Source: Bacteroidota bacterium
GTDB taxonomy: Bacteria; Bacteroidota; Bacteroidia; Chitinophagales; Chitinophagaceae
DNA length: 18,177 bases
Direction: 5' to 3'
Assembly (NCBI GenBank): GCA_947461985.1
Contig: CANHNT010000007.1
Location: 1-18,177, forward strand
This document shows positions 8,184 to 16,740 of this stretch, one piece after another. The notes under the pieces are model-generated. The model saw nothing but the letters and a program-made list of their open reading frames with translations. It ran no database searches and was not told the origin of the DNA. The translations under genes and the position numbers were made by a program. Within the stretch, counting starts at the first letter, position 1. The number at the start of each line of letters is the position of its first letter.

Positions 8184-8253
8184 TTATTTTAATCACAAAA
8201 AAATAATTGTCAAATTACACAGCAAGTGACAATTTTATCCCAAAATACAAAAA

Positions 8254-8340
8254 ATGAAAAAGTTTCTAACTGAATTTAAAAATTTCGCTTCGAGTGGAAA
8301 TATATTTGACCTTGCTTTAGGTGGTACTGAAGAAAGATAA
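8254..8340 (+). pseudogene. mscL: mscL remnant (N-terminus of large mechanosensitive channel)
   Basis: A 28-codon reading frame starts MKK and continues FLTEFKNFASSGNIFDLAL, which closely fits the conserved N-terminal amphipathic helix and start of TM1 in MscL (family pattern: EFK-FA--GN--DLA-G). A working MscL is about 130-145 residues and continues with a VIIG-AFG stretch. Here the frame instead runs GGTEER and stops, 11 bases before the end of mgtE. The rest of the channel is absent, either from a large deletion or from an internal deletion that kept only the terminal residues. It lies 70 bases from the right palindrome of the ATPase cassette. It could be an unrelated small protein, but the motif match is strong. 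Confidence 0.65.
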
Positions 8341-8351
8341 ATGACAGCATG

Positions 8352-9737
8352 TTAATGCAATATTTCTCTTAAAAACAACATCGCAAATGAGAAATAAATC
8401 ATCAATCCTGTTACGTCAACAAGTGTTGCTACAAAGGGTGTTGATGACGCTGCCGGATCTAAACCCAATCTTTTTAAAAGCAATGGCAGCATAGATCCCA
8501 TCAAGGTTCCCCAAAGGACAACCCCTATTAATGAACAGCCAACTACAGCAGAAATAGGTAAATAGTTGGCAGCAAAATCAGGTGAAATAAAATGCCAAAC
8601 GGTTAGCACACAAAAACTAAAAAAACTCAAGGTGCAACCTAAAAAAATTCCAGAAAATATTTCTCTACGAAGAATTGTCCACCAATCCTTTATCGTTATT
8701 TCGCCTAAAGCCATTGCCTGAATAATGAGTGTAGCTGCTTGTGAACCACTGTTACCACCACTTGAAATAATGAGTGGTATAAAGGTTGCTAACATCACAA
8801 CTTGTGCAATTTGAGCTTCAAAACTTGACATTGCATAAATGGTTAATAATTCTCCAAAGAATAATACGATTAACCACACTACCCTTTTTTTATATAAATC
8901 AAATAAAGAAATTTCTAAATACGGTTCATCCAACGCCTCAGTACCTCCCATTTTTTGCATATCTTCACTGAACTCTTCTTCAGCTACCCAAAGCACATCA
9001 TCAATAGTTACAATGCCTAACAACACATTTTTATCATCAACCACAGGCAAGGCAACTCGATTATTCATTTGAAAAACACTCATCGTTTCTTTTTGATCGT
9101 CGTTCACATGCAACGAAATATATCTGCCGTCAATCAAATCAGAAACCTTTGTGGTTTTAGGATCTACTAATAAAAAATCACGAATTCGAACGTCATCAAT
9201 TAAAATGCCATTTGAATCGGTTACATAAATTACATCAATGGTTTCCGAACTTTTTCCGTAATCCCGAATGTATGTTAAAACCTGTTCTACCGACCAATCT
9301 AGCTCCACGTCAATATAATCGGGTGTCATTAAACGACCCACACTTTCCTCAGGATAACCTAATAATGAAAGCGTAATTTTTCGTTCCTCGGGATTCAGTT
9401 TTTTGATAATATCTTTTACAATATGACTTGGCAATTCTCCTAACAAGGATGTTCTATCATCGGGAGGCAATTCATTTAATATTTCAACGAGCTGATTAGG
9501 TGGTAATTTTTCTAATAATTCTTCCTGAATATTGATGTCTAAAATTCTAAAAACAGCTACCGCACGTTGAAAATCTAATTGTTTAAAAAACAATAGCATT
9601 TTCTTCGGATTGTCGTTGATTAACTCAGCAACATCCGAAATATTGAGTTCATTAATAAAATCACGCAGCTCATCATGCGCTTCTAATTCGATTAATTTAT
9701 CTACTCGTTCAATAAAAGCATCTAATTCTTCTGTCAT
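8352..9737 (-). CDS. mgtE: MgtE magnesium transporter
   Basis: This 461-residue protein has the full MgtE plan. A superhelical N-domain covers about 5-130, with repeated LP/EL motifs such as ILNELPPDDRTSLLGELP. Two CBS domains follow (about 137-195 and 200-256; GRLMTPDYI and LPVVDDKNVLLGIVTIDDVL). A five-helix membrane domain covers about 285-461. The membrane signatures IPLIISSGGNSGSQAATLI (320-338) and DPAASSTPFVATLVDVTG (427-444) are present. They include D441, the equivalent of the pore aspartate that selects Mg2+ in the Thermus enzyme. It works as an inner-membrane Mg2+ channel gated by cytoplasmic Mg2+ through the N and CBS domains. It is transcribed alone from a good promoter and converges with the ATPase cassette and mscL remnant. 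Confidence 0.95.
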   Translation of the reverse strand: MTEELDAFIERVDKLIELEAHDELRDFINELNISDVAELINDNPKKMLLFFKQLDFQRAVAVFRILDINIQEELLEKLPPNQLVEILNELPPDDRTSLLGELPSHIVKDIIKKLNPEERKITLSLLGYPEESVGRLMTPDYIDVELDWSVEQVLTYIRDYGKSSETIDVIYVTDSNGILIDDVRIRDFLLVDPKTTKVSDLIDGRYISLHVNDDQKETMSVFQMNNRVALPVVDDKNVLLGIVTIDDVLWVAEEEFSEDMQKMGGTEALDEPYLEISLFDLYKKRVVWLIVLFFGELLTIYAMSSFEAQIAQVVMLATFIPLIISSGGNSGSQAATLIIQAMALGEITIKDWWTILRREIFSGIFLGCTLSFFSFCVLTVWHFISPDFAANYLPISAVVGCSLIGVVLWGTLMGSMLPLLLKRLGLDPAASSTPFVATLVDVTGLMIYFSFAMLFLREILH

Positions 9738-9748
9738 ATAACTATTTA

Positions 9749-9779
9749 CAAAAGTAGTTTAGTATTGCTTTTATAACAA
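9749..9779 (-). promoter_or_regulatory. mgtE promoter
   Basis: On the minus strand, TACTTTTG (9756 to 9749) is a full -7 match with TTG (9779 to 9777) 20 bases upstream, the classic Bacteroidota arrangement. The leader to the ATG at 9737 is only a few bases long. Confidence 0.7.
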
Positions 9780-9864
9780 GAAACTTATATTAATAATTTA
9801 TGATGGTTGAAAGTAGGTTTTTAAAAATAGTTGTCGAATGTCCGTTTTTAGGAATTCTTTTTTT

Positions 9865-9931
9865 GGGATCGAGGACATTTTCTTTATGCATCGAATTTGC
9901 GTCGCACTCTTCAACGACACCTACTTTGTGA
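9865..9931 (+). repeat. Dispersed intergenic repeat, copy 2
   Basis: This copy is ungapped against 2807-2873 with 56 of 67 matches. It is followed closely by a TCCCGTTATTCGGGA hairpin and a longer palindrome. Confidence 0.7.
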
Positions 9932-9977
9932 AGCTTCCTTTCCCGTTATTCGGGATTCCTTACCAACTATAGACTAT

Positions 9978-10013
9978 AAAACCTTCAAGGTTTTTAGAAA
10001 CCTTGAAGGTTTT
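9978..10013. repeat. CCTTCAAGG palindrome, 16-bp perfect arms
   Basis: AAAACCTTCAAGGTTT (9978-9993) and its exact reverse complement (9998-10013) flank the loop TTAG. With runs of A before and T after, it can act as a two-way terminator. From memory, palindromes of this type recur in Bacteroidota genomes; no copy count could be made here. Confidence 0.85.
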
Positions 10014-10192
10014 CATGATGCCAAAAAAAGGTAGAGGTTAAAAAAGAAGGTTTTAGGTTTAGGGGATTTATTGAAATGGAGTATGTTTGTTTTACAGGTA
10101 TTGTCGTTGAAAGCGACATCTTAGGGGAACAATGGATGGTGAATTCGTATAACTGGTTGGGTAAGGAAAATTCTAACTTGCTTAGCTTGTAA

Positions 10193-10225
10193 AACTCTAT
10201 GAGGGCTTTAAGCCCTGACAGAGTT
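10193..10225. repeat. Imperfect GGGCTT/AAGCCC palindrome
   Basis: AACTCTATGAGGGCTT (10193-10208) and AAGCCCTGACAGAGTT (10210-10225) are reverse complements at 14 of 16 positions around one base. It has the look of a dispersed intergenic palindrome that has decayed slightly. Confidence 0.7.
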
Positions 10226-10331
10226 ACTTCTGAAAATAGTATTTTATGGTTGATTGGAGTCGGGACAATGGCTATGCTTAAAATTTATTCATACAAGAAA
10301 AGCGGAACAAAGAACTGAACCCTAAAACGGA

Positions 10332-10360
10332 GCGTCGCAAATTCGATGCACAATGAAAAA
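10332..10360 (-). repeat. Dispersed intergenic repeat, partial inverted copy 3
   Basis: On the minus strand this segment matches the core of copy 1 (26 of 29 bases) and copy 2 (25 of 29), centred on TGCATCGAATTTGCG. Only the core is recognisable. Confidence 0.55.
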
Positions 10361-10400
10361 GGCAATGAGAACCAAAAAAAGCAAGTCGCAAAAAAGCAAC

Positions 10401-10431
10401 AAAAAAATGCGAAAGCTGTTAACCTTCGCAT
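10401..10431 (-). terminator. Rho-independent terminator of the Asp-box protein gene
   Basis: Read on the minus strand, stem ATGCGAA (10431-10425) pairs with TTCGCAT (10413-10407) across an 11-base loop and is followed by a run of seven T. It lies about 20 bases past the stop codon. Confidence 0.75.
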
Positions 10432-10453
10432 CATTTGAATCGTTTTTTACAAT

Positions 10454-13400
10454 CTAATAAATCAGCATGCCTGTTGATTTGTTTTTTAGTTTTCTAAACG
10501 CATTTTCTTGTTCTACCAATTGCAATTCTAAATCTTGTATGGCTTGTATTTGAGTAGCATTGGGTTTTGATTCCATTTCACAAAACGTACCATATAATTC
10601 AGATATACGCTCCCTCACTTTTTCTTCATCGGCAAACATAGAGGTTTGTTTGGTAGCCATTAACTCGGCTCTTATTTTTTCTAAATCGGCAACTAATTGC
10701 TGATTCGAACGAGATTTTTTATATGCGACCGTATCTGATTTTAATTTTGTTTGCGCCTCAGTAATGCTATCTACCACAACGCCTAAACGGGCATACATTT
10801 TTTGTAAATTCATGGCTTTATCAAACACTAATTTTCGGTCGGCTGGGGTTAAATCTTTATTCGCATTGTCGTGCACACAATTCAATGTGGTGGTATATAC
10901 TTTGTCGCCAATTTTTAATTTAGCGGTATACACTCCTGGCAAAACCATAGGTGCTGTAAATCCGGCACCATCCATTTTGGTACTTCCTTTAGCCACTTTG
11001 GGTGGCGTTCCTCTTAAATTCCAATATACTTTATTAATTCCTTTTCGAATGGTAGCTGGCATTTCTTGCACCAAATTTCCTTTGTCATCCAATATTTGCA
11101 GCGTAGCTTTTCCTGTGCTTACTCTGTCTTTTAAATAGTAATCGATGGTTGGAGTTTCTGGCGCATTGCCACTGCCCCATCCTCCTGAAACTTCGGGACC
11201 ACCCCATCCAAATTTTCCATTGTTTAAAACCATATCTGGCGTTTCAAATAGATGCACTTCTTGGCTGGTAATTTCTGAGGTTAGATTTCTGATGGCTCTG
11301 ATATCATCTAAAATATAAATGCCTCGTCCATGTGTTCCCACAATTAAATCATGTGTTTTAGGATGAATTTGAATATCACGCACTAAGGCAAATTCTGGAA
11401 TATTGTTTTTCATTTTAAACCAATTATCTCCACCGTTTAAGGTAGCGAATAATCCCATTTCGGTTCCTAAAAACAATAAATTTTTGTTGATTGGATCTTC
11501 TTTTATTTTATGTGCAAAGCTGGTAAAATCTTTACATTTAAACGCAGTCCACGTTTTACCCATGTCGGTGCTTTTTGCAGCGTAAGTTTTGTGGTCGCCA
11601 TACATGTGATTTTCGAGCGTTATGTAAACCGTATTTTTATCGAATTGCGATGGCTGAATGCTGCTAATCCAAGCTTGGTTGGCAATGCCTGTTTTGGCAA
11701 TATTTTGAGAAACATTTATCCAATTTTTGCCACCATTCAGGGTGTATTGTAAATTTCCATCATCGGTTCCTGCCCAAATAATATTTTCATCTAAAGACGA
11801 TTCTGCAATGGTAAAAATAGTGCAATGGTTTTCGGCAGAAGTATTATCGGCACTTAATCCACCACTTTCTTCTTGCTTTAATTTAGCTTTATCGTTGGTG
11901 GTTAAGTCGCCTGAAATTCGGTTCCATGTTCTACCTTGATCAGTTGATTTGAAAACATATTGAGCCCCTACATAAAGGTTTTTGGGATTTTTTGAGCCTA
12001 ACACAATGGGTGTATTCCAATTCCATCTAAGCTTTTCTTCTTTCAGTGTTTTCTTTGGTTGAATGTTTTCGCTTTTTAATGTGGTTAAATTGATTCGAGC
12101 CATATTGCCTCCTTGATATTCGGCATACACTGTATTTCCATCTGCGTCAGGTACTGTCCAAAAACCATCTCCACCAAACAATCGATTCCAATTGGCATTG
12201 CCTACTCCACCCGGTGAAGAACTAGGTGATTCCCAACTTCCATTGTCTTGCAAACCACCATAAACATGATAAGGTTCTTTATTATCAATAGCTACATGAT
12301 AAAATTGTCCAACTGGTAGGCTTTGTTGAAAAATCCAAGTAATGCCTTTATCAATGCTTAAATAAACACCTCCATCGGTTCCTAAATACATAATGTTGGT
12401 ATTGACTGGGTTAATCCAAAGTGCATGCATATCGCTGTGCACCCAACCCCCATCGCCCGATGCGCCTGAAAAAGAATACCCTCCATCATCAGAATAAGCA
12501 AACGTAAATGCAGGGCGATATACTCTTTTTTCATCTTTTGAATCAATGACAATCGTGCTGAAATAAAAAGGTCGAGCTTCAATGTTAGAAGTTGCACTTT
12601 GGCTTTTCCATGTTTCACCTCCATCTTCAGAAATATATAAACCTGTTTTGGCACTTTCTACAATGGCTATTAATTTTTTTGGATTGCTTTGAGCAATATT
12701 CATGGCTATGCGTCCAAATGGTTTGGCTGGCAATCCGTTGTTAATTTCTTTCCATGTTTTTCCACCATCGATACTTTTATAAAATCCACTTCCTTCTCCA
12801 CCCGAATTAAAACTAAAAGGCTGACGTCTAAATTGCCACATGGATGCAAATAATATATTCGGATTGCTAGCATCCATCAATATTTCGGCACAACCTGTTT
12901 TATTATTTTTAAATAAAATCTTTTTCCAAGTTTCTCCACCGTCTTCTGATTTAAATAATCCTCGATGTTCACTATCGTTCCACAATGGTCCTGGCACGGC
13001 CGCATACACGATGTCTGAATTGCTAGGATGTACAACAATTCTTGCTATGTGCTCGGTAGAATCTAATCCTATTTTTTTCCAATTGTCACCCCCATCGGTT
13101 GATTTATACATTCCATTGCCTATGGAAACAGAATTGCGCATATTGCTTTCACCAGTGCCTACAAAAATAGTTTTGGGATTTTTTTGATCGATGCCAATGG
13201 CTCCAATCGACTGACAATATTTATCAAAAATAGATTTGTAAGAAGTTCCTGCATTGGTCGATTTCCAAACACCACCACCTGCGGTTCCTACATAAATTGT
13301 TTTTCCTTCATCATTGTTTACACCTTCAATGGCAGAAATTCGTCCACTCATAGTGCCAGGCCCTAAAGCCCTTGCCTCCATAATTCCGAAAGTAGATGAA

Positions 13401-13468
13401 GTGACTTGTGCAAATGTATTTGAAAATAGAGCGACTAAAACTAGTGCAGTACATACTTGTTTTCTCAT
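10454..13468 (-). CDS. Secreted VPS10/sortilin-like Asp-box beta-propeller protein
   Basis: This 1004-residue protein has a signal peptide (MRKQVCTALVLVALFSNTFAQ). Residues 35-740 are filled with Asp-box (BNR) repeats of the S-x-D-x-G-x-T-W type, for example STDGGDNW (123-130), SEDGGETW (174-181 and 280-287) and SIDGGKTW (232-239), with more up to LNGGDNW. This predicts one or two large beta-propellers as in VPS10/sortilin and BNR glycoside-hydrolase-like proteins. A beta-rich FN3/FlgD-like module (KVYWNLRGTPP, LPGVYTAKL) follows, then a charged helical tail likely to form a coiled coil. No T9SS sorting domain or membrane anchor is seen, so it is probably periplasmic or attached to the outer membrane. 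No catalytic residues can be assigned. It follows the LolA-like gene, but a terminator lies between them. Confidence 0.85.
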   Translation of the reverse strand: MRKQVCTALVLVALFSNTFAQVTSSTFGIMEARALGPGTMSGRISAIEGVNNDEGKTIYVGTAGGGVWKSTNAGTSYKSIFDKYCQSIGAIGIDQKNPKTIFVGTGESNMRNSVSIGNGMYKSTDGGDNWKKIGLDSTEHIARIVVHPSNSDIVYAAVPGPLWNDSEHRGLFKSEDGGETWKKILFKNNKTGCAEILMDASNPNILFASMWQFRRQPFSFNSGGEGSGFYKSIDGGKTWKEINNGLPAKPFGRIAMNIAQSNPKKLIAIVESAKTGLYISEDGGETWKSQSATSNIEARPFYFSTIVIDSKDEKRVYRPAFTFAYSDDGGYSFSGASGDGGWVHSDMHALWINPVNTNIMYLGTDGGVYLSIDKGITWIFQQSLPVGQFYHVAIDNKEPYHVYGGLQDNGSWESPSSSPGGVGNANWNRLFGGDGFWTVPDADGNTVYAEYQGGNMARINLTTLKSENIQPKKTLKEEKLRWNWNTPIVLGSKNPKNLYVGAQYVFKSTDQGRTWNRISGDLTTNDKAKLKQEESGGLSADNTSAENHCTIFTIAESSLDENIIWAGTDDGNLQYTLNGGKNWINVSQNIAKTGIANQAWISSIQPSQFDKNTVYITLENHMYGDHKTYAAKSTDMGKTWTAFKCKDFTSFAHKIKEDPINKNLLFLGTEMGLFATLNGGDNWFKMKNNIPEFALVRDIQIHPKTHDLIVGTHGRGIYILDDIRAIRNLTSEITSQEVHLFETPDMVLNNGKFGWGGPEVSGGWGSGNAPETPTIDYYLKDRVSTGKATLQILDDKGNLVQEMPATIRKGINKVYWNLRGTPPKVAKGSTKMDGAGFTAPMVLPGVYTAKLKIGDKVYTTTLNCVHDNANKDLTPADRKLVFDKAMNLQKMYARLGVVVDSITEAQTKLKSDTVAYKKSRSNQQLVADLEKIRAELMATKQTSMFADEEKVRERISELYGTFCEMESKPNATQIQAIQDLELQLVEQENAFRKLKNKSTGMLIY

Positions 13469-13490
13469 GATATTAATTTAAAAATAGTTT

Positions 13491-13529
13491 AAAAAAAATG
13501 GAGAATTTTATGTTAAAAATCCTCCATTT
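13491..13529 (-). terminator. Rho-independent terminator after the LolA-like gene
   Basis: On the minus strand a 14-bp stem (13529-13516 with 13509-13496, one G-U pair) and a 6-base loop are followed by eight T. It sits only 22 bases before the start of the next gene. Confidence 0.8.
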
Positions 13530-13551
13530 ATTAGGTTAGTGTGTATAATGT

Positions 13552-14262
13552 TTATTTTGCCACTTTAAAAATAGATTCATCAATTACTGGATTCATTACG
13601 ATACTCGTTACTTCCATTTCACCTTGATCTCCACTGGTGTTGAAAGGCATCACAAGTCCGCCTTCGATAGGTTTGTAATTGCTGTACAAACTAGTAGACT
13701 CAACTTCTTTACCATTTGCAGTAAGTTTTGAAATCGATTTAATTGTATGATAATTTGATGCATCTAAAAAGTAGGTAGTCACTTTTCCGTCTTTATCTGT
13801 CAAAGAAATTTTATAACATTCAGTTCCTTCTACTTCATCTTTTCCTAAGTCTTGTAATTTTTTACCTTTTTCTTTGTAGGTAATAAATTCATCTTGAATC
13901 CAAAGTTGATCTTGACCTGTTTTTACATCATCAGCAGTCATTGGTTCTGGCTTGGTTTGACCTTGAAAAGGCATAAATTGCCACCCATCTGCGGTAGTTA
14001 ATATTTGATAACCCGTCATGCCCATCACATTTATTTCAACCTTCAATGCTTTTTTATCTACTTGCCACAAACTCAATTTCACTTCTGCACCTTGTGCTTT
14101 CATGCTCATTTCTGTTTTCATAGATTTTAATTTTTTCCAATTGTCTTCACCACCAATTGCTTTGATGTGACTTTTTACTACATCATCAATTGATTGGGCA
14201 AATGTATTGAACGACGCTGTGGTCATGGCTATTGCGAATGCTACTGTAAGTAATTTTTTCAT
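13552..14262 (-). CDS. LolA-like outer membrane lipoprotein-sorting family protein
   Basis: This 236-residue protein starts with a signal peptide (MKKLLTVAFAIAMTTASFNTFAQ). The mature part begins DDVVKSHIKAIGGEDNWKKLKSMKTEMSM, the usual opening of Bacteroidota proteins annotated as outer membrane lipoprotein-sorting protein. It continues as an antiparallel beta sheet with GYQILTTADGWQFMPFQG, DEVEGTECYKISLTDKDG and TTYFLDASNYHTIK, as in the half-barrel LolA/LolB fold. This fold usually binds lipid or lipoprotein acyl chains in the periplasm. True LolA activity is not implied, because many paralogs have unknown cargo. There is no lipobox cysteine. It lies downstream of the TonB-receptor gene but has its own -7 box, and it ends at a strong terminator. 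Confidence 0.75.
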   Translation of the reverse strand: MKKLLTVAFAIAMTTASFNTFAQSIDDVVKSHIKAIGGEDNWKKLKSMKTEMSMKAQGAEVKLSLWQVDKKALKVEINVMGMTGYQILTTADGWQFMPFQGQTKPEPMTADDVKTGQDQLWIQDEFITYKEKGKKLQDLGKDEVEGTECYKISLTDKDGKVTTYFLDASNYHTIKSISKLTANGKEVESTSLYSNYKPIEGGLVMPFNTSGDQGEMEVTSIVMNPVIDESIFKVAK

Positions 14263-14290
14263 TTTTATATTTATTTTTAAGATTATAAAA

Positions 14291-14298
14291 CAAATTTA
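14291..14298 (-). promoter_or_regulatory. -7 promoter box for the LolA-like gene
   Basis: TAAATTTG on the minus strand is a full TAnnTTTG match, 28 bases before the ATG at 14262. No clear -33 TTG was seen. Confidence 0.5.
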
Positions 14299-14373
14299 CT
14301 AAAACATTTGAAAATAAAAAGACATTTTATGATGGAAGGAAAAATGAAAGGATAAATTGAATTCTACATCAAA

Positions 14374-16731
14374 TTACAAATCAACGGCTAGCTGCAAGGT
14401 GACATTACGAGGTGGCGCAATCAATGCCGGTCGTTCAGAATAAACCGTATTTAATATGTTTTTTATTACGAGCGAAATTTTAGCTTGTTTTGAAAGCTGA
14501 TAAGCTAAGCGAACATCCCACACAAAACTTCCTTTATTATATTTAGTTCTAAAAGCATTGACACTGCTTGGAAGTTTAGTAACACCTTCAAATAAAAGAC
14601 CCGGTAAATTTTGAGTAGGTTTTGTATTTTGAAAAACGGCATCAATATTTTGCATATTTGAATTGTATAAAATAGTAGACCCTAGCACCACATTTTTGTA
14701 GGAATGTTCCATATCCATTTTAAAACTATTTCTATACCTATATTTCAAGGTTTTCGTATTGCCGCTAACATTGGCCATAGTGGCTGAATCGGGATTGAGT
14801 AATATGGGATTCATATAGGTGTAAGAAACCATGAAACGAGAACTGATTTTACCTATTTTACCTTGTGCAACCGTAGACATATCGACTCCATTAATTCTGG
14901 TATTTCCTACATTGATGGATTTAAAACCTAAATAACTAAAAGCATCTGAGACCGTTATGAAAGTTGAATCCTTAGGAATATAAAAGTTGAAATTAAACTC
15001 CATCATATTTTGATACTGCATCCAAAAAGCGGCAACGTCGACATATCCTAGCCAAGAACCAATTTTATACCCTTGCTTAACTCCTATTTCAGAGCTCCAT
15101 CCGGTTTCTGATTTTAATGCTTGATTAGGAAACACTTTCGATGGGCCAAAACTGGTATTAATAAATCGCTCAGCTACAGAAGGATAGCGATACCCTTGTC
15201 CAAAAGAGGCTCTTAGAAATGTTGATTTTGAAAGCTCATAATTGAAGCCCGTTCTAAAAACAGGTTTTTTTTCTGTGGCATAAGTATCTACTTGATTCAC
15301 TTCATAGCGCATGCCAACATTTAGCCAAAGCTTATTGATTTTTTTTTCGAGTTGTAAATATGGAGCTATATTATATGTATTGTGATTGCCATACAACTCC
15401 CCTACAACATTGCTATAAGAACTCAACACTCCTGAAACGATATGCAACTGATCCAAAATTTTGTTGTCGGATTGGATTTCTTTTTGATATTGATACTCTC
15501 CAAAATAGGTATCCGCAGTAGATGATTGTTGTTTTTCTGGAATGTCATTTTTACTTCTAAAAAAACGCGTTCTTAATACATGCTTGGCTCCACCTTTTGA
15601 ATACAATTGAATATAGGGGTCAATATTGATTCGTTGCCCTTGATTTTTATTGACGGTAGTCGTTGAGTCATTTAATCCTCCATAGGGTTGATAAAATTTG
15701 GTGCCATTGACCGCATCGGGTTGCCAAAAAAAGAAGGTTTGACTTTTATTTAATTGAAGATTAGAATTAATTCCAACTAATAACCTAGGATTATTTTTAA
15801 ATCGATAACGCAGGTTCATGTTCGCCCTACCTCTTCGCTGTAAATCACCTTGATTATATGAATCTTCACTGTACCAAGCAGACCCTAAAACAAAATCTAA
15901 TTGTCCAAATTTTTGAGCATGCATAAAATACCCTCCTTGAAAACCGGGTTGTTGTTTGCCCCACCATTTCCAAGATTTGTCTTTCGGATTGCCATACATT
16001 CCATTGTAAAGCATGGCTTTGGTTTTAGGTTTATTTTTTGCAAAACCTGTTCTAAAATTCACGACGCCATTCAAGGCAGATGAACCATACAACGAAGAGG
16101 AAGCCCCTTTGATCACTTCAATTTGTTCACAATTTTCGATGGGTAAAAAATCCCATTTGGCGTCTCCAGCATCAGCCGTCATCATAGGCATATCATCCAC
16201 TAAAACCAATACCCTGCTGCCAGCACCATAACTCCAACCGCTCCCTCCTCGAATATTCACTTGACTTTCTACAACAGAAACTCCAGGCACGCGTTGCAAA
16301 GCATCGGTCATATTGTTATTGGCCATATTTAAAATTTGTGCAGGTTTAATGACTTCAATAGACACAATTTCTTCCGCAGCTCGTTTTTCAAATTTACTCC
16401 CACTAATAGTTACTGTATTGAGTGCGGTTGATTTTGATTTTAAGAATATATCTATGATTTTATTTTCATTTTTACTTAGAGTAATTGATTGTTTAATTTC
16501 TTCGTAACCAGTAAACGAAAATCGTATTTGATAGGTTCCTTCATTTAATTGAAGTTGATAATTTCCATTTAAATCGGATTTTGTTCCAATAGATTTATTG
16601 GCAGAAATAGATACCCCAGTAAGTACTTCTTTCGAGTCAACATCTTTTATAACGCCAACAATTTTTGTTGTTTGTGCAACTAATTGACCACAAAAAAGCA
16701 CACTGAATAATACAAATAATAGTTTTTTCAT
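14374..16731 (-). CDS. TonB-dependent outer membrane receptor
   Basis: The 785-residue product has a signal peptide (1-20, ending QLVAQ) and a carboxypeptidase-regulatory-like domain at 23-98 (GVIKDVDSKEVLTGVSI, GNYQLQL, ISFTGYEE-like). A plug domain covers about 119-229, with NIRGGSGWSYGAGSRVLVLVD and IEVIKGASSSLYGSSALNG. A beta barrel from about 230 ends in an aromatic or hydrophobic strand, LQLAVDL. The barrel contains TonB-receptor features such as NQVDTYAT and FRTGFNYELSKSTFLRASFG. It imports an unidentified substrate (siderophore, cobalamin, sugar or peptide) across the outer membrane using TonB energy. No SusD partner gene is adjacent, so it is not a classic Sus pair. It is divergent from the T9SS cargo gene, 54 bases away. 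Confidence 0.92.
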   Translation of the reverse strand: MKKLLFVLFSVLFCGQLVAQTTKIVGVIKDVDSKEVLTGVSISANKSIGTKSDLNGNYQLQLNEGTYQIRFSFTGYEEIKQSITLSKNENKIIDIFLKSKSTALNTVTISGSKFEKRAAEEIVSIEVIKPAQILNMANNNMTDALQRVPGVSVVESQVNIRGGSGWSYGAGSRVLVLVDDMPMMTADAGDAKWDFLPIENCEQIEVIKGASSSLYGSSALNGVVNFRTGFAKNKPKTKAMLYNGMYGNPKDKSWKWWGKQQPGFQGGYFMHAQKFGQLDFVLGSAWYSEDSYNQGDLQRRGRANMNLRYRFKNNPRLLVGINSNLQLNKSQTFFFWQPDAVNGTKFYQPYGGLNDSTTTVNKNQGQRINIDPYIQLYSKGGAKHVLRTRFFRSKNDIPEKQQSSTADTYFGEYQYQKEIQSDNKILDQLHIVSGVLSSYSNVVGELYGNHNTYNIAPYLQLEKKINKLWLNVGMRYEVNQVDTYATEKKPVFRTGFNYELSKSTFLRASFGQGYRYPSVAERFINTSFGPSKVFPNQALKSETGWSSEIGVKQGYKIGSWLGYVDVAAFWMQYQNMMEFNFNFYIPKDSTFITVSDAFSYLGFKSINVGNTRINGVDMSTVAQGKIGKISSRFMVSYTYMNPILLNPDSATMANVSGNTKTLKYRYRNSFKMDMEHSYKNVVLGSTILYNSNMQNIDAVFQNTKPTQNLPGLLFEGVTKLPSSVNAFRTKYNKGSFVWDVRLAYQLSKQAKISLVIKNILNTVYSERPALIAPPRNVTLQLAVDL

Positions 16732-16740
16732 TTCAATAAT

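Larger units (their letters stand above)
9738..10453. other. 716-bp gene-free region made of repeats and palindromes
   Basis: No credible gene was found on either strand; the longest neat frame is 38 codons (10076-10192) without a recognisable family. The stretch holds the mgtE promoter, a dispersed repeat copy (9865-9931), a TCCCG/CGGGA hairpin near 9940-9955, a 16-bp-arm palindrome (9978-10013), an imperfect palindrome (10193-10225), an inverted repeat copy (10332-10360) and the terminator of the Asp-box gene (10401-10431). Confidence 0.7.

Noticed and set aside
8205..8234. AATTGTCA/TGACAATT dyad as an operator or terminator
   Set aside because: Arms are only 8 bp with a 14-base AT-rich loop and no T-tract; chance is likely in this base composition.
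10076..10192. 38-codon reading frame in the repeat-rich gap
   Set aside because: No recognisable family, no promoter or clear ribosome-binding feature, and it is embedded among palindromes and repeats.
10764..13366. Plus-strand reading frames of 60-124 codons across the Asp-box gene
   Set aside because: Shadow frames of a repetitive gene; no start signals or family features.
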